DNA of 64,000 nt from Sphingobacteriales bacterium 16-39-50 (lineage in GTDB: Bacteria; Bacteroidota; Bacteroidia; Sphingobacteriales; Sphingobacteriaceae): contig NCHA01000001.1 of assembly GCA_002257025.1 (NCBI GenBank), positions 682,001 to 746,000 on the forward strand. The letters run 5' to 3'. Made by a program: the position numbers and the translations under genes. Position 1 is the first letter of the stretch; each line of letters begins with the position of its first letter. The notes beneath the pieces were generated by a model. That model saw only the letters and a list, made by a program, of their open reading frames with translations. It was not told where the DNA came from and did no database searches. Positions 1 to 9,245 of the stretch are shown in pieces.

Positions 1-187
1 TTAAACTATCTAAAGACTAATATTTAACCACATAGATTGAATTTATTATGCTTTAAAGGACACATAGATTGTAAATCACATAGCTTGAAGCGAAGCTTCA
101 AGGCTATCTGTGTCTAAAATGTAGGTTAGAGGCTATAAAATCCTATGTTTCTATGCGGTTTTTAAAATATTATGTCGAGTTCATGTT
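1..187. repeat. MITE-like repeat family A, copy A1 (left end cut by window)
   Basis: This is the first of five copies of a roughly 200-bp non-coding hairpin element; the others lie at 21762, 25458, 29218 and 31255. The right end reads TATGTCGAGTTCATGTT, the family terminal repeat. Inside are nested stems: AACCACATAG near the left pairs with CTATG(T/C)GGTT near the right, and a central TTGAAGC/GCTTCAA stem. The left terminal repeat lies outside the window. The right flank AATAT is also the left flank of the next element. Confidence 0.85.
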
Positions 188-192
188 AATAT

Positions 193-499
193 AAGCTGCG
201 TTCGATATAAAGTAGGGTAAAAAAATACGGTTATTATTTGTCAGATAAGGCTCTGGAGCCACAATTATTAGATTTTGGAAAGCAATACCTGTGTATTATA
301 GGCTGGTTCAGCCCTTTCCTACGGAGTATTTCCGGCAAGAAATCGCGTTCTGGTTCAAACTACAATAGCCGGAAGATACTTCCTCCGGCAAGGTTTATTT
401 TACCCGGAGCTGTATTTCATCGGGACGGGCAGCTCCCTGCTTTCTAAAAAAATAAGCGATCTAAAATAGCCCGGCAAGATTTTATACCGAACTCAGGTT
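193..499. repeat. MITE-like repeat family B, copy B1
   Basis: This 307-bp element belongs to a second hairpin family, with copies at 6387 and 53992. Its ends are inverted repeats: AAGCTGCGTTCGATATAA on the left against the complement of TTATACCGAACTCAGGTT on the right. The direct repeat AATAT flanks both sides (188-192 and 500-504), which is a good 5-bp target duplication. The middle contains a hairpin of CCGGAGTATTTCCGGC against GCCGGAAGATACTTCC. A 69-codon open frame at 238-447 is a by-product of the repeat and is not called as a gene. Confidence 0.85.
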
Positions 500-588
500 A
501 ATATATACTCTCCAAGGCAGCTTCCTGATAATTAGCTTTATAAATTCTTCCAAAAATAGCTTACTTTAAGTCCGAAAAAATACCTCAA

Positions 589-1395
589 ATGAAACGACTC
601 TATTTTGCTTTTACACTATTAATTCTATACTCCTGCGGTGTTTCCAGAGAGCAGACCAAAACAGCCCAAAAATCTTCTTCCAATGAATTAAAGATAATGA
701 GTTATAATATTCATATCGGTAATCCGCCCTCAAAACCGGGCATAATAGATATGGAAGCCATTATCAAAGCAATCAAAGCAGAAGACCCTGATCTGATAGC
801 CTTGCAGGAAGTGGATGTAAACACTGCCCGCTCCGGAAAGATAAATCAGGCAGATATCATTGCAAGGAAGCTCGGAATGAACTTCTTCTTCGCAAAAACA
901 ATCGACCATGATGGAGGCGATTATGGGGTTGCTTTACTGTCTAAATTTCCGATCAGCGAAACAAAGATCCACCGTCTGACCACGGTGGCTGGAAGTGGCG
1001 GAGAACCCAGAGTAATTGCAACTGCAAAAATTCAATTAAAAAACGGCAAATATATCCGTTTTGGAGCAACCCATCTTGATCATTTAAGGAATCCGGTTAA
1101 CAGAGAAATACAGATTGAGGAGATCAATAAAATAGGAACTGAAGAAAAACTCCCATTTATTATCGCAGGTGATCTTAATGCGGTGACTGAGTCGACAGTG
1201 ATACAAAAACTTGATCAGGTATTCATGCGAACATGCAGTAAGTGTGAACCAACATTTCCAGTGGTAACACCAAACAGAACCATTGATTTCATAGCATTTA
1301 AGAAAACAGATCCTTTCAGTGTGATTTCACATCGGGTAATACAGGAACACTATGCATCAGATCATTTACCGGTAGTAGCATTGTTACGTTTCTAA
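589..1395 (+). CDS. endonuclease/exonuclease/phosphatase family lipoprotein
   Basis: The 268-residue protein starts with a lipoprotein signal ending in LYSC (Cys16), so it is probably anchored in the envelope. The rest is an EEP (DNase I-like) metal-dependent phosphoesterase fold. The expected motifs occur in order: MSYNIHIG near residue 38, LQEVD near 70, GDLNA near 200 and SDHLPV near the C-terminus. The family cleaves phosphodiester or phosphomonoester bonds in nucleic acids, lipids or inositol phosphates, and the sequence does not reveal the substrate. ATG start. It lies just downstream of MITE B1 and upstream of other exported proteins on the same strand. Confidence 0.88.
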   Translation: MKRLYFAFTLLILYSCGVSREQTKTAQKSSSNELKIMSYNIHIGNPPSKPGIIDMEAIIKAIKAEDPDLIALQEVDVNTARSGKINQADIIARKLGMNFFFAKTIDHDGGDYGVALLSKFPISETKIHRLTTVAGSGGEPRVIATAKIQLKNGKYIRFGATHLDHLRNPVNREIQIEEINKIGTEEKLPFIIAGDLNAVTESTVIQKLDQVFMRTCSKCEPTFPVVTPNRTIDFIAFKKTDPFSVISHRVIQEHYASDHLPVVALLRF

Positions 1396-1474
1396 TCGGG
1401 CATTTTTGAATAAGAATAAACTAGTTTTATCGTCAGATTCTACAATCAAGGTTTAACAATAAATAGATAATATA

Positions 1475-2581
1475 TTGTCAGTTAAAAACAATCTGAAAAG
1501 CATACTGATCTTGCTTTCATTAGTATGCTCTCAATCGAATGTATTTGCGCAAAATCCATTCGCCAGACTTGAATCGCTATTCACTGTGCCAAAATCCTAT
1601 ACGCTATTTCGCGCGACTGCTCCATTAAACATGGACGGAGAACTAAATGAAAAAAGCTGGACAGATGCTCCATGGACTGAGTACTTTATTGATATAGAGG
1701 GCGATTTAAAACCTGCTCCTGCCTATAAAACAAGGGTGAAAATGTTGTGGGATGCAAATTACCTGTACGTCGCTGCCGAGATGGAAGAGCCACATTTATG
1801 GGCGAACAAACAACCGGAAAAAGATATCATATTCAGAGATAATGTGTTCAAAATCTTTATTGACCCTGATAATAATATGAATGATGATTTTGAGATTCAG
1901 ATAAATCCTCAGAATAAAATGCTTTTTCTGATCATGAATAAGCCATACAGAGATGCAGGAACACCTGTAACAGGATGGAATCCAATTGGATATAAATCAG
2001 GCGTAAAACTTTCAGGAACGATCAATAATTCGGGCGATACAGATAAAGGATGGCTTGCAGAAATTGCAATACCACTTGCGGCATTAAGGTTCGATCCGCT
2101 AAATAGCAAACAAAATACCAACTTCAGAATCAATTTTTTAAGAACCAATTTTGATTTTGTTGTAAAGGACGGAGTTTATTCCAAAGCAATGGACAATAAT
2201 GGCAAAGCCTTCCCTCCTCATTATTCATGTTTTACATCGCAGGGAATAATTAATATGCATTACCCTGAGCGATGGGCTTACACTGTATTTTCTGATAAGG
2301 CTCCGGATGCCCAATCAGAAAAATTCAGTCTGCCCTATTCAGAAAAACAAAGAAAATATTTATGGCTTGCCTATTACAGGCAAAAGGAATTCTTTAAGCT
2401 TAATAAAAAATATGCCCAAAGTCTGAAAGATTTGAATGTTCCTGAAGCAGGGATTCAGATCGATGGCAAAAGCAATTTGTTAAGCATGGAAGCGACCTCA
2501 AAGCAATTTTTAGTAACTATCAGGGAAGAAGGCAGTACGGGCAATATCAGTGTTGATCATGACGGACTGATCATTTATTAA
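1475..2581 (+). CDS. exported CBM9-like carbohydrate-binding family protein
   Basis: The 368-residue product starts at a TTG codon, the only start that keeps the clear signal peptide ending VFA-QNPF. The N-terminal half resembles the family 9 carbohydrate-binding (DOMON-like) fold: ATAPLNMDGELNEKSWTDAP, then LWDANYLYVAAEMEEPHLWA, a DNVFKIFIDPDNN segment and GWLAEIAIPLAAL. These are typical of Bacteroidota CBM9-like proteins, which often accompany glycan enzymes. No catalytic motif is visible. The C-terminal third (about 290-368) has no recognised domain. Ligand and exact role are unknown. A spacer of 18 bp separates it from the next gene, so co-transcription is likely. Confidence 0.8.
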   Translation: MSVKNNLKSILILLSLVCSQSNVFAQNPFARLESLFTVPKSYTLFRATAPLNMDGELNEKSWTDAPWTEYFIDIEGDLKPAPAYKTRVKMLWDANYLYVAAEMEEPHLWANKQPEKDIIFRDNVFKIFIDPDNNMNDDFEIQINPQNKMLFLIMNKPYRDAGTPVTGWNPIGYKSGVKLSGTINNSGDTDKGWLAEIAIPLAALRFDPLNSKQNTNFRINFLRTNFDFVVKDGVYSKAMDNNGKAFPPHYSCFTSQGIINMHYPERWAYTVFSDKAPDAQSEKFSLPYSEKQRKYLWLAYYRQKEFFKLNKKYAQSLKDLNVPEAGIQIDGKSNLLSMEATSKQFLVTIREEGSTGNISVDHDGLIIY

Positions 2582-2599
2582 ATTCTAAATCTAAATACA

Positions 2600-3361
2600 A
2601 TGAAACTAAAACTATTCCTGGCATCCATGCTAATGCTTAGCCAGCTCATAAGTCCGTCTTTTGCTCAAAAAACAGAACTACTGATATTGCCAACAATCCA
2701 TGGCGGACACAAAAAGAATGTTAATTACAATTTTAATCATGTAAGAAACATCATCAAAAACTTCAAACCTGATATCATTGCTCTGGAAATTCGTCCTGAG
2801 GATCTGGATCAGGATACGATCTATCTCCATAAATTCTATAATCCGGAAATGGTCATGTTCTTAAAGGAATTTCCTGAAGCAAAAAAGGCCGGAATTGATT
2901 TCATGGGTGCTGATGTTGCAGGCAAACCACTGGCTGAAAACTTCCTGAAAGATACTGTTAATGAGTTTGGGAAATTCAGATTAATGAATCAGAAATTAAT
3001 GCGTGATAGTGCTATTGTTAAAGCCCGAATTGAAAAAGGGCTCCCCGATCTGATCAGTAAGAGAGGTAAAATGATGGCTGGTTTAGGTGCAAACCAATTG
3101 ATGACCGGTGAATATGATGCCCTAACAGAAGAATTTACGGTATCGCAGGCCAGAATACTACAAGGCACACCTTACCAGTATTATGATGATTTTCAGGTTA
3201 TGCGGGATCAGCGAATAGCTGATAACGTCAAAGCAATTGCAAAAAAGAATAAAGGTAAACGTATAATCGTACTTACAGGAGCCAATCACAGGAACAGGGC
3301 TGTAAAACTTCTTGCGAAGCTAAGATCAGTAAATCTTGTGAATCAGGTTCAGGACAAGTAA
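2600..3361 (+). CDS. exported TIKI/TraB-like putative metalloprotease-fold protein
   Basis: This is a 253-residue secreted or periplasmic protein with a signal peptide ending SFAQ. The mature part begins LLILPTIHGGHKK and continues IIALEIRPEDLD, with a C-terminal IIVLTGANHR. An N-terminal G-x-H-type motif, an E-x-R and a late G-A-x-H are the layout of the TIKI/TraB-GumN-ChaN superfamily, in which those residues bind metal. The assignment rests on this motif pattern only and function is not known. It follows the CBM9-like gene by 18 bp and is probably part of the same transcript. Confidence 0.6.
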   Translation: MKLKLFLASMLMLSQLISPSFAQKTELLILPTIHGGHKKNVNYNFNHVRNIIKNFKPDIIALEIRPEDLDQDTIYLHKFYNPEMVMFLKEFPEAKKAGIDFMGADVAGKPLAENFLKDTVNEFGKFRLMNQKLMRDSAIVKARIEKGLPDLISKRGKMMAGLGANQLMTGEYDALTEEFTVSQARILQGTPYQYYDDFQVMRDQRIADNVKAIAKKNKGKRIIVLTGANHRNRAVKLLAKLRSVNLVNQVQDK

Positions 3362-3466
3362 TGACATTTAAATTTTCTTTTTCTTCCGGAATACTGTCTG
3401 AGATATACTAAGTAAATACAAAAAACTGTTTAATGGTTAAAATCCTTAATTTTGATTAAGGCAACC

Positions 3467-5782
3467 ATGAGTAAATATATTTCTTTCTTAGTTATTTTCC
3501 TGTTCTCTTTAGCTGCATCCGCCCAAAAGGTCGGCCTTGTTTTTAGCGGAGGAGGTGCAAAAGGATTAGCACATATTGGAGTTCTGAAAGCTCTTGAAGA
3601 AAACAATATCCCAATTGATTATATTGTAGGCACCTCAATGGGTGGAATTGTAGGTGGCTTATATGCATCAGGTTATAGTCCCGAAGAAATCGAAATCATT
3701 GCCCTCGGTCCTGATTTCCAGAGCTGGGTAAGTGGTCATTACCAAAATGAATATCGCTACTTCTATAACAAAAAGCCCGAAAACCCATCATTTATTACCG
3801 CCAAATTGCAGATAGATACCGGGTTTCAGGTTAAATTACGTTCCAACCTGATCAATGATATCCCATTGAATTTTGCCTTGCTCGAGCTTTATGGTCAGGC
3901 CTCAGCAATCGCAAAAGACGATTTCAATCATCTTTTTGTACCGTTCAGGTGCATCGTTGCTGATGTATTTACACAAAAAATGATCCCGGTTTCAAATGGA
4001 AATCTGGCAGAAGCAATTCGGGGAACCTTTACTGTCCCGCTTGTCTACCGCCCTGTTAAAGTGAATGATAAATATGTATTTGATGGCGGTTTGTACAATA
4101 ATTTTCCGGTGGATGTGCTCAAAAAAGATTTCCAGCCTGATTATATTATTGGAACCAATGTTTCTTCAAAAACCTTCAGCGAATATCCTAAAGAAAATGA
4201 TGAAAAGTTAATGAACCGTTTTCTGGTGTACATGTTCCTTTCCAAAACTGATTCTTCTGCTATTGGAAAAAATGGAACCTATATTCAGCCTGATCTTGAA
4301 GAATATTCCACCACTAATTTCTCACCGGTAGCAGAACTTATAAAAAAGGGTTATGAAGCAGCTCTGGCGGATATCCCTGCAATAAAAAAAGCAATTTCGA
4401 GAGAAATTACGAAAGATGAGCTGAATAAAAAAAGAGCGGCTTTTAAGGGGCGTTTAGGATTTCTGGAGTTCAATAATATAATAGCGAGCGGAGTAAATTC
4501 CAAACAGAAGGACTATGTTGAGCGCGTTATTGAAAATACTATTGATGTTTTTAGTAGTCTGGAAGAAGTTAAAAAAGGATATTACAAATTAGTCGCGGAT
4601 GATAATTTCGAGACTGTATATCCCAGAATAAAATATGAACCCAAGAAGAATCTATATAATTTCGAGGTACAGGTTCAACCGAAAAAAAACTTCAAAATAG
4701 ATTTTGGCGGTGCAATTTCAACAAGACCGATCAGTAATGCTTATGTAGGTTTACAGTATAACTATCTCAGAAAGAAGTCCTATACCTTCTCTGCTAATTT
4801 CTATGCAGGTGGGTTTTATGAATCTGCTCAAACAAGCGCGCGAGTCGACTTCCCAAGCAAACTTCCAATATATCTGGAAGCAGAGATGACCTATAACCAC
4901 TGGAACTATTTTAACAAAAGCCAGATCTTTATTCAGAACATAAAACCCGCATTTATTGAGCAATCAGATCGCAGAATCGTATTAAAGCTCGGAATACCAT
5001 TTACTAAAAACGGGAAACTGGAAGCTCAGGCAGGATTTATAAATTTCGATGATCAGTACAGCCCTAATCAGCGCTTTACCTTTGGAGATATCATGGACTT
5101 CAGCAGTTTTAATGGTTTAATGGGTTCATTGAATTATACCCGGAATTCATTAAACCGAAGGCAATATGCAAGCAGCGGGTCATCTATTCAGGTTGGAATT
5201 AATATGTATTCAGGTACTGAATCCTATTCTCCGGGAAATATATTCAGGGAAGAGCCCGGATTTACCAGGATACAGAACACAAAAACCAATCGTGAATGGA
5301 TAAAAGCTATGGTCAGCAGGGAATCCTATGTTTTAAACTCAAAAATCTATTCATTAGGCTTCTTAACAGAAGCAGTATTTAGCAATAAACCGCTATTCAG
5401 CACATACAAGTCAACCTTATTGAGTGCCCCGGCATTCAATCCCCTGCAGGATTCAAAATCCTCTTACATTGAAAATTTCAGGGCGAATTCTTATGGAGCT
5501 TTTGGCATGAAAAATGTATTTCACCTCTATAAAAAACTTGATCTACGTGCAGAAGGATATATTTTCCAGCCATTCAGAGTATTTCGGTTAGATAATTTAC
5601 AATCAGTTAGTTATGCTGGTATATTTACAAAAAGCTATTATGCTGCTACTGCCGGACTTGTTTATAATACGCTGGCAGGACCGCTAAGTTTAAGCCTCAA
5701 TCATTATTCAGAGGAGCAAAAACGATATGGACTAATGTTCCATATCGGATTTTTAATTTACAATAAACGATCATTCGAATGA
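3467..5782 (+). CDS. patatin-like phospholipase fused to an outer-membrane barrel
   Basis: A PlpD-like two-part protein. After a signal peptide (MSKYISFL...ASAQ) comes a patatin domain with the oxyanion loop SGGGAKG (about residue 27), the nucleophile elbow GTSMGG (Ser57) and the DGG catalytic aspartate motif near 204. Residues from about 330 onward include one POTRA-like stretch and a C-terminal beta-barrel typical of BamA/Omp85 proteins. The expected role is type V-like export of a lipolytic domain, or membrane phospholipid turnover at the outer membrane. The ATG at 3467 is preferred over the upstream TTG because it directly precedes the signal peptide. The stop overlaps the next start. Confidence 0.9.
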   Translation: MSKYISFLVIFLFSLAASAQKVGLVFSGGGAKGLAHIGVLKALEENNIPIDYIVGTSMGGIVGGLYASGYSPEEIEIIALGPDFQSWVSGHYQNEYRYFYNKKPENPSFITAKLQIDTGFQVKLRSNLINDIPLNFALLELYGQASAIAKDDFNHLFVPFRCIVADVFTQKMIPVSNGNLAEAIRGTFTVPLVYRPVKVNDKYVFDGGLYNNFPVDVLKKDFQPDYIIGTNVSSKTFSEYPKENDEKLMNRFLVYMFLSKTDSSAIGKNGTYIQPDLEEYSTTNFSPVAELIKKGYEAALADIPAIKKAISREITKDELNKKRAAFKGRLGFLEFNNIIASGVNSKQKDYVERVIENTIDVFSSLEEVKKGYYKLVADDNFETVYPRIKYEPKKNLYNFEVQVQPKKNFKIDFGGAISTRPISNAYVGLQYNYLRKKSYTFSANFYAGGFYESAQTSARVDFPSKLPIYLEAEMTYNHWNYFNKSQIFIQNIKPAFIEQSDRRIVLKLGIPFTKNGKLEAQAGFINFDDQYSPNQRFTFGDIMDFSSFNGLMGSLNYTRNSLNRRQYASSGSSIQVGINMYSGTESYSPGNIFREEPGFTRIQNTKTNREWIKAMVSRESYVLNSKIYSLGFLTEAVFSNKPLFSTYKSTLLSAPAFNPLQDSKSSYIENFRANSYGAFGMKNVFHLYKKLDLRAEGYIFQPFRVFRLDNLQSVSYAGIFTKSYYAATAGLVYNTLAGPLSLSLNHYSEEQKRYGLMFHIGFLIYNKRSFE

Positions 5783-6339
5783 GATTAATCAAACTTGCAC
5801 TGTTTTCACTTTCAATACTATTAATTTGTGAATCAGCATACGCTCAAAGCAATACAATTGCAGGAGCGCAGATTACAATCAACAATTTTATTGTTAAGGA
5901 AAACCTCTATAAGAATAATCAGTTAGCGATTATTGCTGCCGATTCGGTTGATAAGCCAATTGAAAATCTGAGCGGTACATTTAAGTTCAGCATCAACGGA
6001 TTTGAGCAGGAACTAAAATTCAACAATGGAGCAGCAGTCGTCCCCCAGCCTATAAGCAAATCAACATTTATCTATGTAAGGCATGAAAATGAATCCGGAA
6101 ATCAGGGTAAATTATATTATGTAATTAAAAAATATGATATGCTTAATCCCATAAAAATTAGCTGGCTGGTACTGGTGCTTGTACCTGCCCTGATTATTCT
6201 ACTCGCAATGATGTTCAGAAAATTTATAATAATCGCCGGAATCTTGCTTATTGTGATGTTTTACTTCAATACCAGCAATGGTCTAAATATCTCTACATTT
6301 TTTGATACGGTATTCGATGGACTGAAGAACTTATTTTAG
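5779..6339 (+). CDS. small exported membrane protein of unknown function
   Basis: The 186-residue protein overlaps the patatin stop by four bases (ATGA), which suggests translational coupling. It has a signal peptide ending AYAQ, a periplasmic beta-rich domain of about 100 residues, and two closely spaced hydrophobic helices near the C-terminus (about 127-164, LVLVLVPALIILLAMM and FIIIAGILLIVMFY). No family is recognised. Tight coupling to the patatin-barrel protein suggests a partner or chaperone role, but this is inference only. Confidence 0.75.
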   Translation: MRLIKLALFSLSILLICESAYAQSNTIAGAQITINNFIVKENLYKNNQLAIIAADSVDKPIENLSGTFKFSINGFEQELKFNNGAAVVPQPISKSTFIYVRHENESGNQGKLYYVIKKYDMLNPIKISWLVLVLVPALIILLAMMFRKFIIIAGILLIVMFYFNTSNGLNISTFFDTVFDGLKNLF

Positions 6340-6386
6340 GTAAAAGACAATATTAGTTTTAGAGAAGAATACAATCTTTCTATCAT

Positions 6387-6840
6387 AACTTGAGTTTGAT
6401 ATAAGGATGGGTAAAGAATACGGTCATAATTGGTCAGATAAGGTTCTTGAGCCACAATGATTTGATTTTGGAAATCAATATCTGTGTGTTATATGCTGGT
6501 TCAGCCCTTTCCTCCGGAGTATTTCCGGCAAGAAATCACGTTCTGTTTCAAATTACGAAAAGCCGGAAGATACCTCCTCCGGCAAGGTTTATTTCAGCCG
6601 GGGCTGTTTTTCATCGGAAAGGAGCCCGGCATCAGGACCATATGCCATTTCTAATTAAACCCGGGTGACAGCTGCAGCCTTTTTGCAATACGGAATTTCA
6701 TGATGAATAATAAATCTATTGCAAAAAGCTAAGCAGAACACGGGGCTTTCGCGACCGAAGAATCACAGGCCTTGCTTTCTAAAATAAAAGAGAATCAGCC
6801 AATCTAATTAGTTCTGTAAGATTTATATCGAACTCAGGTT
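6387..6840. repeat. MITE-like repeat family B, copy B2 (long form)
   Basis: The longest family-B copy (454 bp) fills most of the 530-bp spacer between two convergent genes. Terminal inverted repeats AACTTGAGTTTGATATAA and (complement) AACCTGAGTTCGATATAA differ at two of 18 positions. Flanks ATCAT and ATCTT look like a decayed 5-bp target duplication. Compared with B1 and B3 it holds about 150 extra bases with their own hairpin (TTTTTGCAATA against TATTGCAAAAA, near 6680-6728). An open frame at 6447-6668 lies inside and is not a gene. Confidence 0.85.
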
Positions 6841-6869
6841 ATCTTATTTCCAACTACCCAATATTCAAT

Positions 6870-9245
6870 TTAAAACGGCATACCAATTCCAAAATTATAC
6901 TGTACAAAGCGATAAACATCAGGCCGGTGGGTGCTGGCATAATTATCTTTGAATTCTGTTTTATTGAAAAGATATTTAATGACATATTGATCTGAACCAT
7001 TGAATTGAGGGTCTTTTACTTTAATACCTGCATCCAGTCTGAAAACAAAATAATTTAGGTCAAAACGTAAACCCGCTCCTACTCCTACTGCCAGCTGGTT
7101 GAAAAATTGATTAAATTTAAATTCCCCTCCCGGATTTTCGATACTTGCCTTTCTCCTCCAAATATTCCCGAAATCAGCAAATGTGGCACCTTTTACCTTA
7201 GCACCCATGAAGCTATTGACAATTTTAAACCTATACTCAAGGTTCCCTTCCAGTTTATATTCGCCTAACTGATCCAGATTCCGAAGGTTTGCTCTTAGAG
7301 TATCTGCCTTACCATCTGTTCCCAAAACAGCCCTGTTATAGTTTCCGGGGCCTAAAGTACGTGCCTGCCATGCCCTAACCCCACTAGATCCTCCGGCAAA
7401 AAAGTTCTTTTCAAAGGTAAGCAGATCACTATTTCCATGGGCCAGTCCAACTCCCGGATTCAATCGCGCTACTAATTGTTTATCGCCACCGAAATAGCGG
7501 TAATACCGTATATCCAATTCGGTTTTTACATATTGCTGATAAGGTAAACCGAAAATAGTTCTGAATCCATCAGCATCTCTTTTAAATTTGATCAGCTTAT
7601 CAAGAATACCAAGGGAATTCCCGGCTAAGTCGACCGCCCCTCTGAAAAACAGGAAATTATTATAATTATCGAGTCTGTTGGCATTATAAGTGAAAGCATA
7701 TTGGCTCCCTAAATTGAAGAATCGGCGGTCATTCGTTTTAACATACAAGCCAAATCCACGCTGTAATAAGCTATCTCTGAAAACCGGGTCAAGCACTCCC
7801 TTTCTAAACTCAATATTGATTGGGGTATACGAATGAAGTTTGGACTTGGTCTCTACCCAATCGTAAGTAATGGAATTTATAAATACCCTGCTTCTGAAAG
7901 CAGACCGCTGGTCAAAAGATTGCATACTACTGGAAATTGTAGTATGAGGCATCCCATTTCTTCCTATATCCGGGATTCTGAATGGGACGAGCAATTTCGG
8001 AAGGATCAGATTAATTCCAAGCTGAAGATCCCTGCTGAAAACCCGATCTAATATTTTTCTATCTGAGGTGGCATCAAATAAAACCCCGTATTTTGCTTTT
8101 ACCTCAAGAAGCTCGGCTCCTCCGAAAAGGTTTCGGTTTGTATAGGTATTTCCAATGTTAAATCCGTTCCGCCCCGAGTTGAATGTATATTCCCCCTCAA
8201 TTCTATTGCTCATCCGCTTCAGAGGTGAAATATCATATCTTGGATTAAGCTTATTTGTACTGTCGCTGGCTTTAGTATAATCAATTTTAAGATTTCTGAA
8301 AACGTTCAGGTCATAAAGTCTATCGTATGTAAGCTCTTCATTTTCAATATTATAAATATCATCCTTTTTCAAAAAGATATATTTCTTAATCGGTTTCGGG
8401 TTGAATTTGCCGGAGTAATCGATAAAACGAAACTGAGAGTCCACCTGCAGGGTATCTGCCTTTAATCCTTCAAACTTACCTTCACTGGTCCGGATGGTTA
8501 CCTGACTGTTATTAATAGTATAAACCTGGTGTGCTTGCTTTCCTTCGGGATTGCTAAGAAATAACTTCAAATCTGCCTGACTGTCGGATAAATTACTGTC
8601 CACATCAAATCTTACATACTGACGAACGTAGTCGAAATAACCGTTTTTCTTCATCATCCGGTAGATCTGTTCACGTTCCAGGGCAAGGGAGTCTGAATCA
8701 AACCTATTACCCTCCCTCAATCGGCTGAAGCTCTCCCGATTTTTTTCATAGATCGCTAAAACGGCAGAATCAGCAATTTGATATTCTATTTTTCTGATTT
8801 TAAATTCAGGGCCCTGAGTAGCTACAAATTTTATAATTGCATGCTTATCCTTGACTTCTATTTCACTCTTAACTTTGCCATTGAAAAACCCTTTGGTTGC
8901 CAGAAATTTTTCTATCTGGACCCTGGATATCTCAACCAGAGAACTGTCAAGCAGGTGTGGAGCTTCTCCAATGGCCTTAACCTTGTCTGTTCTGTATTTA
9001 CCATTTCTTGTATTGAAGGTATTATATAAAGCCAGATTCAATCGTGAGTTTGTGCGAATATCACTTTGCACAAAGGTTAGGGCAGTTTCTTTAAATTGCT
9101 TATCTACCCCTGTCAGTTCAACCTTTTTCACAAGAGCCTGATCTTCGGCAAGATATCGTGTTGCATTACATGAGCCTAAGATTAATATAATCAAAAGCAG
9201 TATACTTGTAAGTAAGGAACTACGGTAGATAAAGTATGATCTCAA
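6870..9245 (-). CDS. tamL: translocation and assembly module lipoprotein TamL (BamA paralogue)
   Basis: This is a 791-residue outer-membrane protein of the Omp85 superfamily. It starts with a lipoprotein signal ending ILGSC (Cys26), followed by NATRYLAEDQALVKKVEL, the usual TamL opening in Bacteroidota, where the TamA homologue is lipidated. Residues about 40-330 form POTRA repeats and the C-terminal half is a 16-strand-type barrel ending in phenylalanine. It is expected to work with a TamB-like bridge protein in moving lipids or proteins to the outer membrane; no tamB is visible in the window. The start is a TTG whose coding sequence overlaps the divergent methyltransferase start by ten bases. 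No better internal start keeps the signal peptide. Confidence 0.88.
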   Translation of the reverse strand: MRSYFIYRSSLLTSILLLIILILGSCNATRYLAEDQALVKKVELTGVDKQFKETALTFVQSDIRTNSRLNLALYNTFNTRNGKYRTDKVKAIGEAPHLLDSSLVEISRVQIEKFLATKGFFNGKVKSEIEVKDKHAIIKFVATQGPEFKIRKIEYQIADSAVLAIYEKNRESFSRLREGNRFDSDSLALEREQIYRMMKKNGYFDYVRQYVRFDVDSNLSDSQADLKLFLSNPEGKQAHQVYTINNSQVTIRTSEGKFEGLKADTLQVDSQFRFIDYSGKFNPKPIKKYIFLKKDDIYNIENEELTYDRLYDLNVFRNLKIDYTKASDSTNKLNPRYDISPLKRMSNRIEGEYTFNSGRNGFNIGNTYTNRNLFGGAELLEVKAKYGVLFDATSDRKILDRVFSRDLQLGINLILPKLLVPFRIPDIGRNGMPHTTISSSMQSFDQRSAFRSRVFINSITYDWVETKSKLHSYTPINIEFRKGVLDPVFRDSLLQRGFGLYVKTNDRRFFNLGSQYAFTYNANRLDNYNNFLFFRGAVDLAGNSLGILDKLIKFKRDADGFRTIFGLPYQQYVKTELDIRYYRYFGGDKQLVARLNPGVGLAHGNSDLLTFEKNFFAGGSSGVRAWQARTLGPGNYNRAVLGTDGKADTLRANLRNLDQLGEYKLEGNLEYRFKIVNSFMGAKVKGATFADFGNIWRRKASIENPGGEFKFNQFFNQLAVGVGAGLRFDLNYFVFRLDAGIKVKDPQFNGSDQYVIKYLFNKTEFKDNYASTHRPDVYRFVQYNFGIGMPF

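Noticed and set aside
238..447. 69-codon open frame near the left edge
   Set aside because: It lies fully inside MITE B1, and a related frame exists in B2; it reflects the repeat sequence, not a gene.
6447..6668. 73-codon open frame
   Set aside because: It lies inside MITE B2 and shares repeat-derived residues with the frame in B1.
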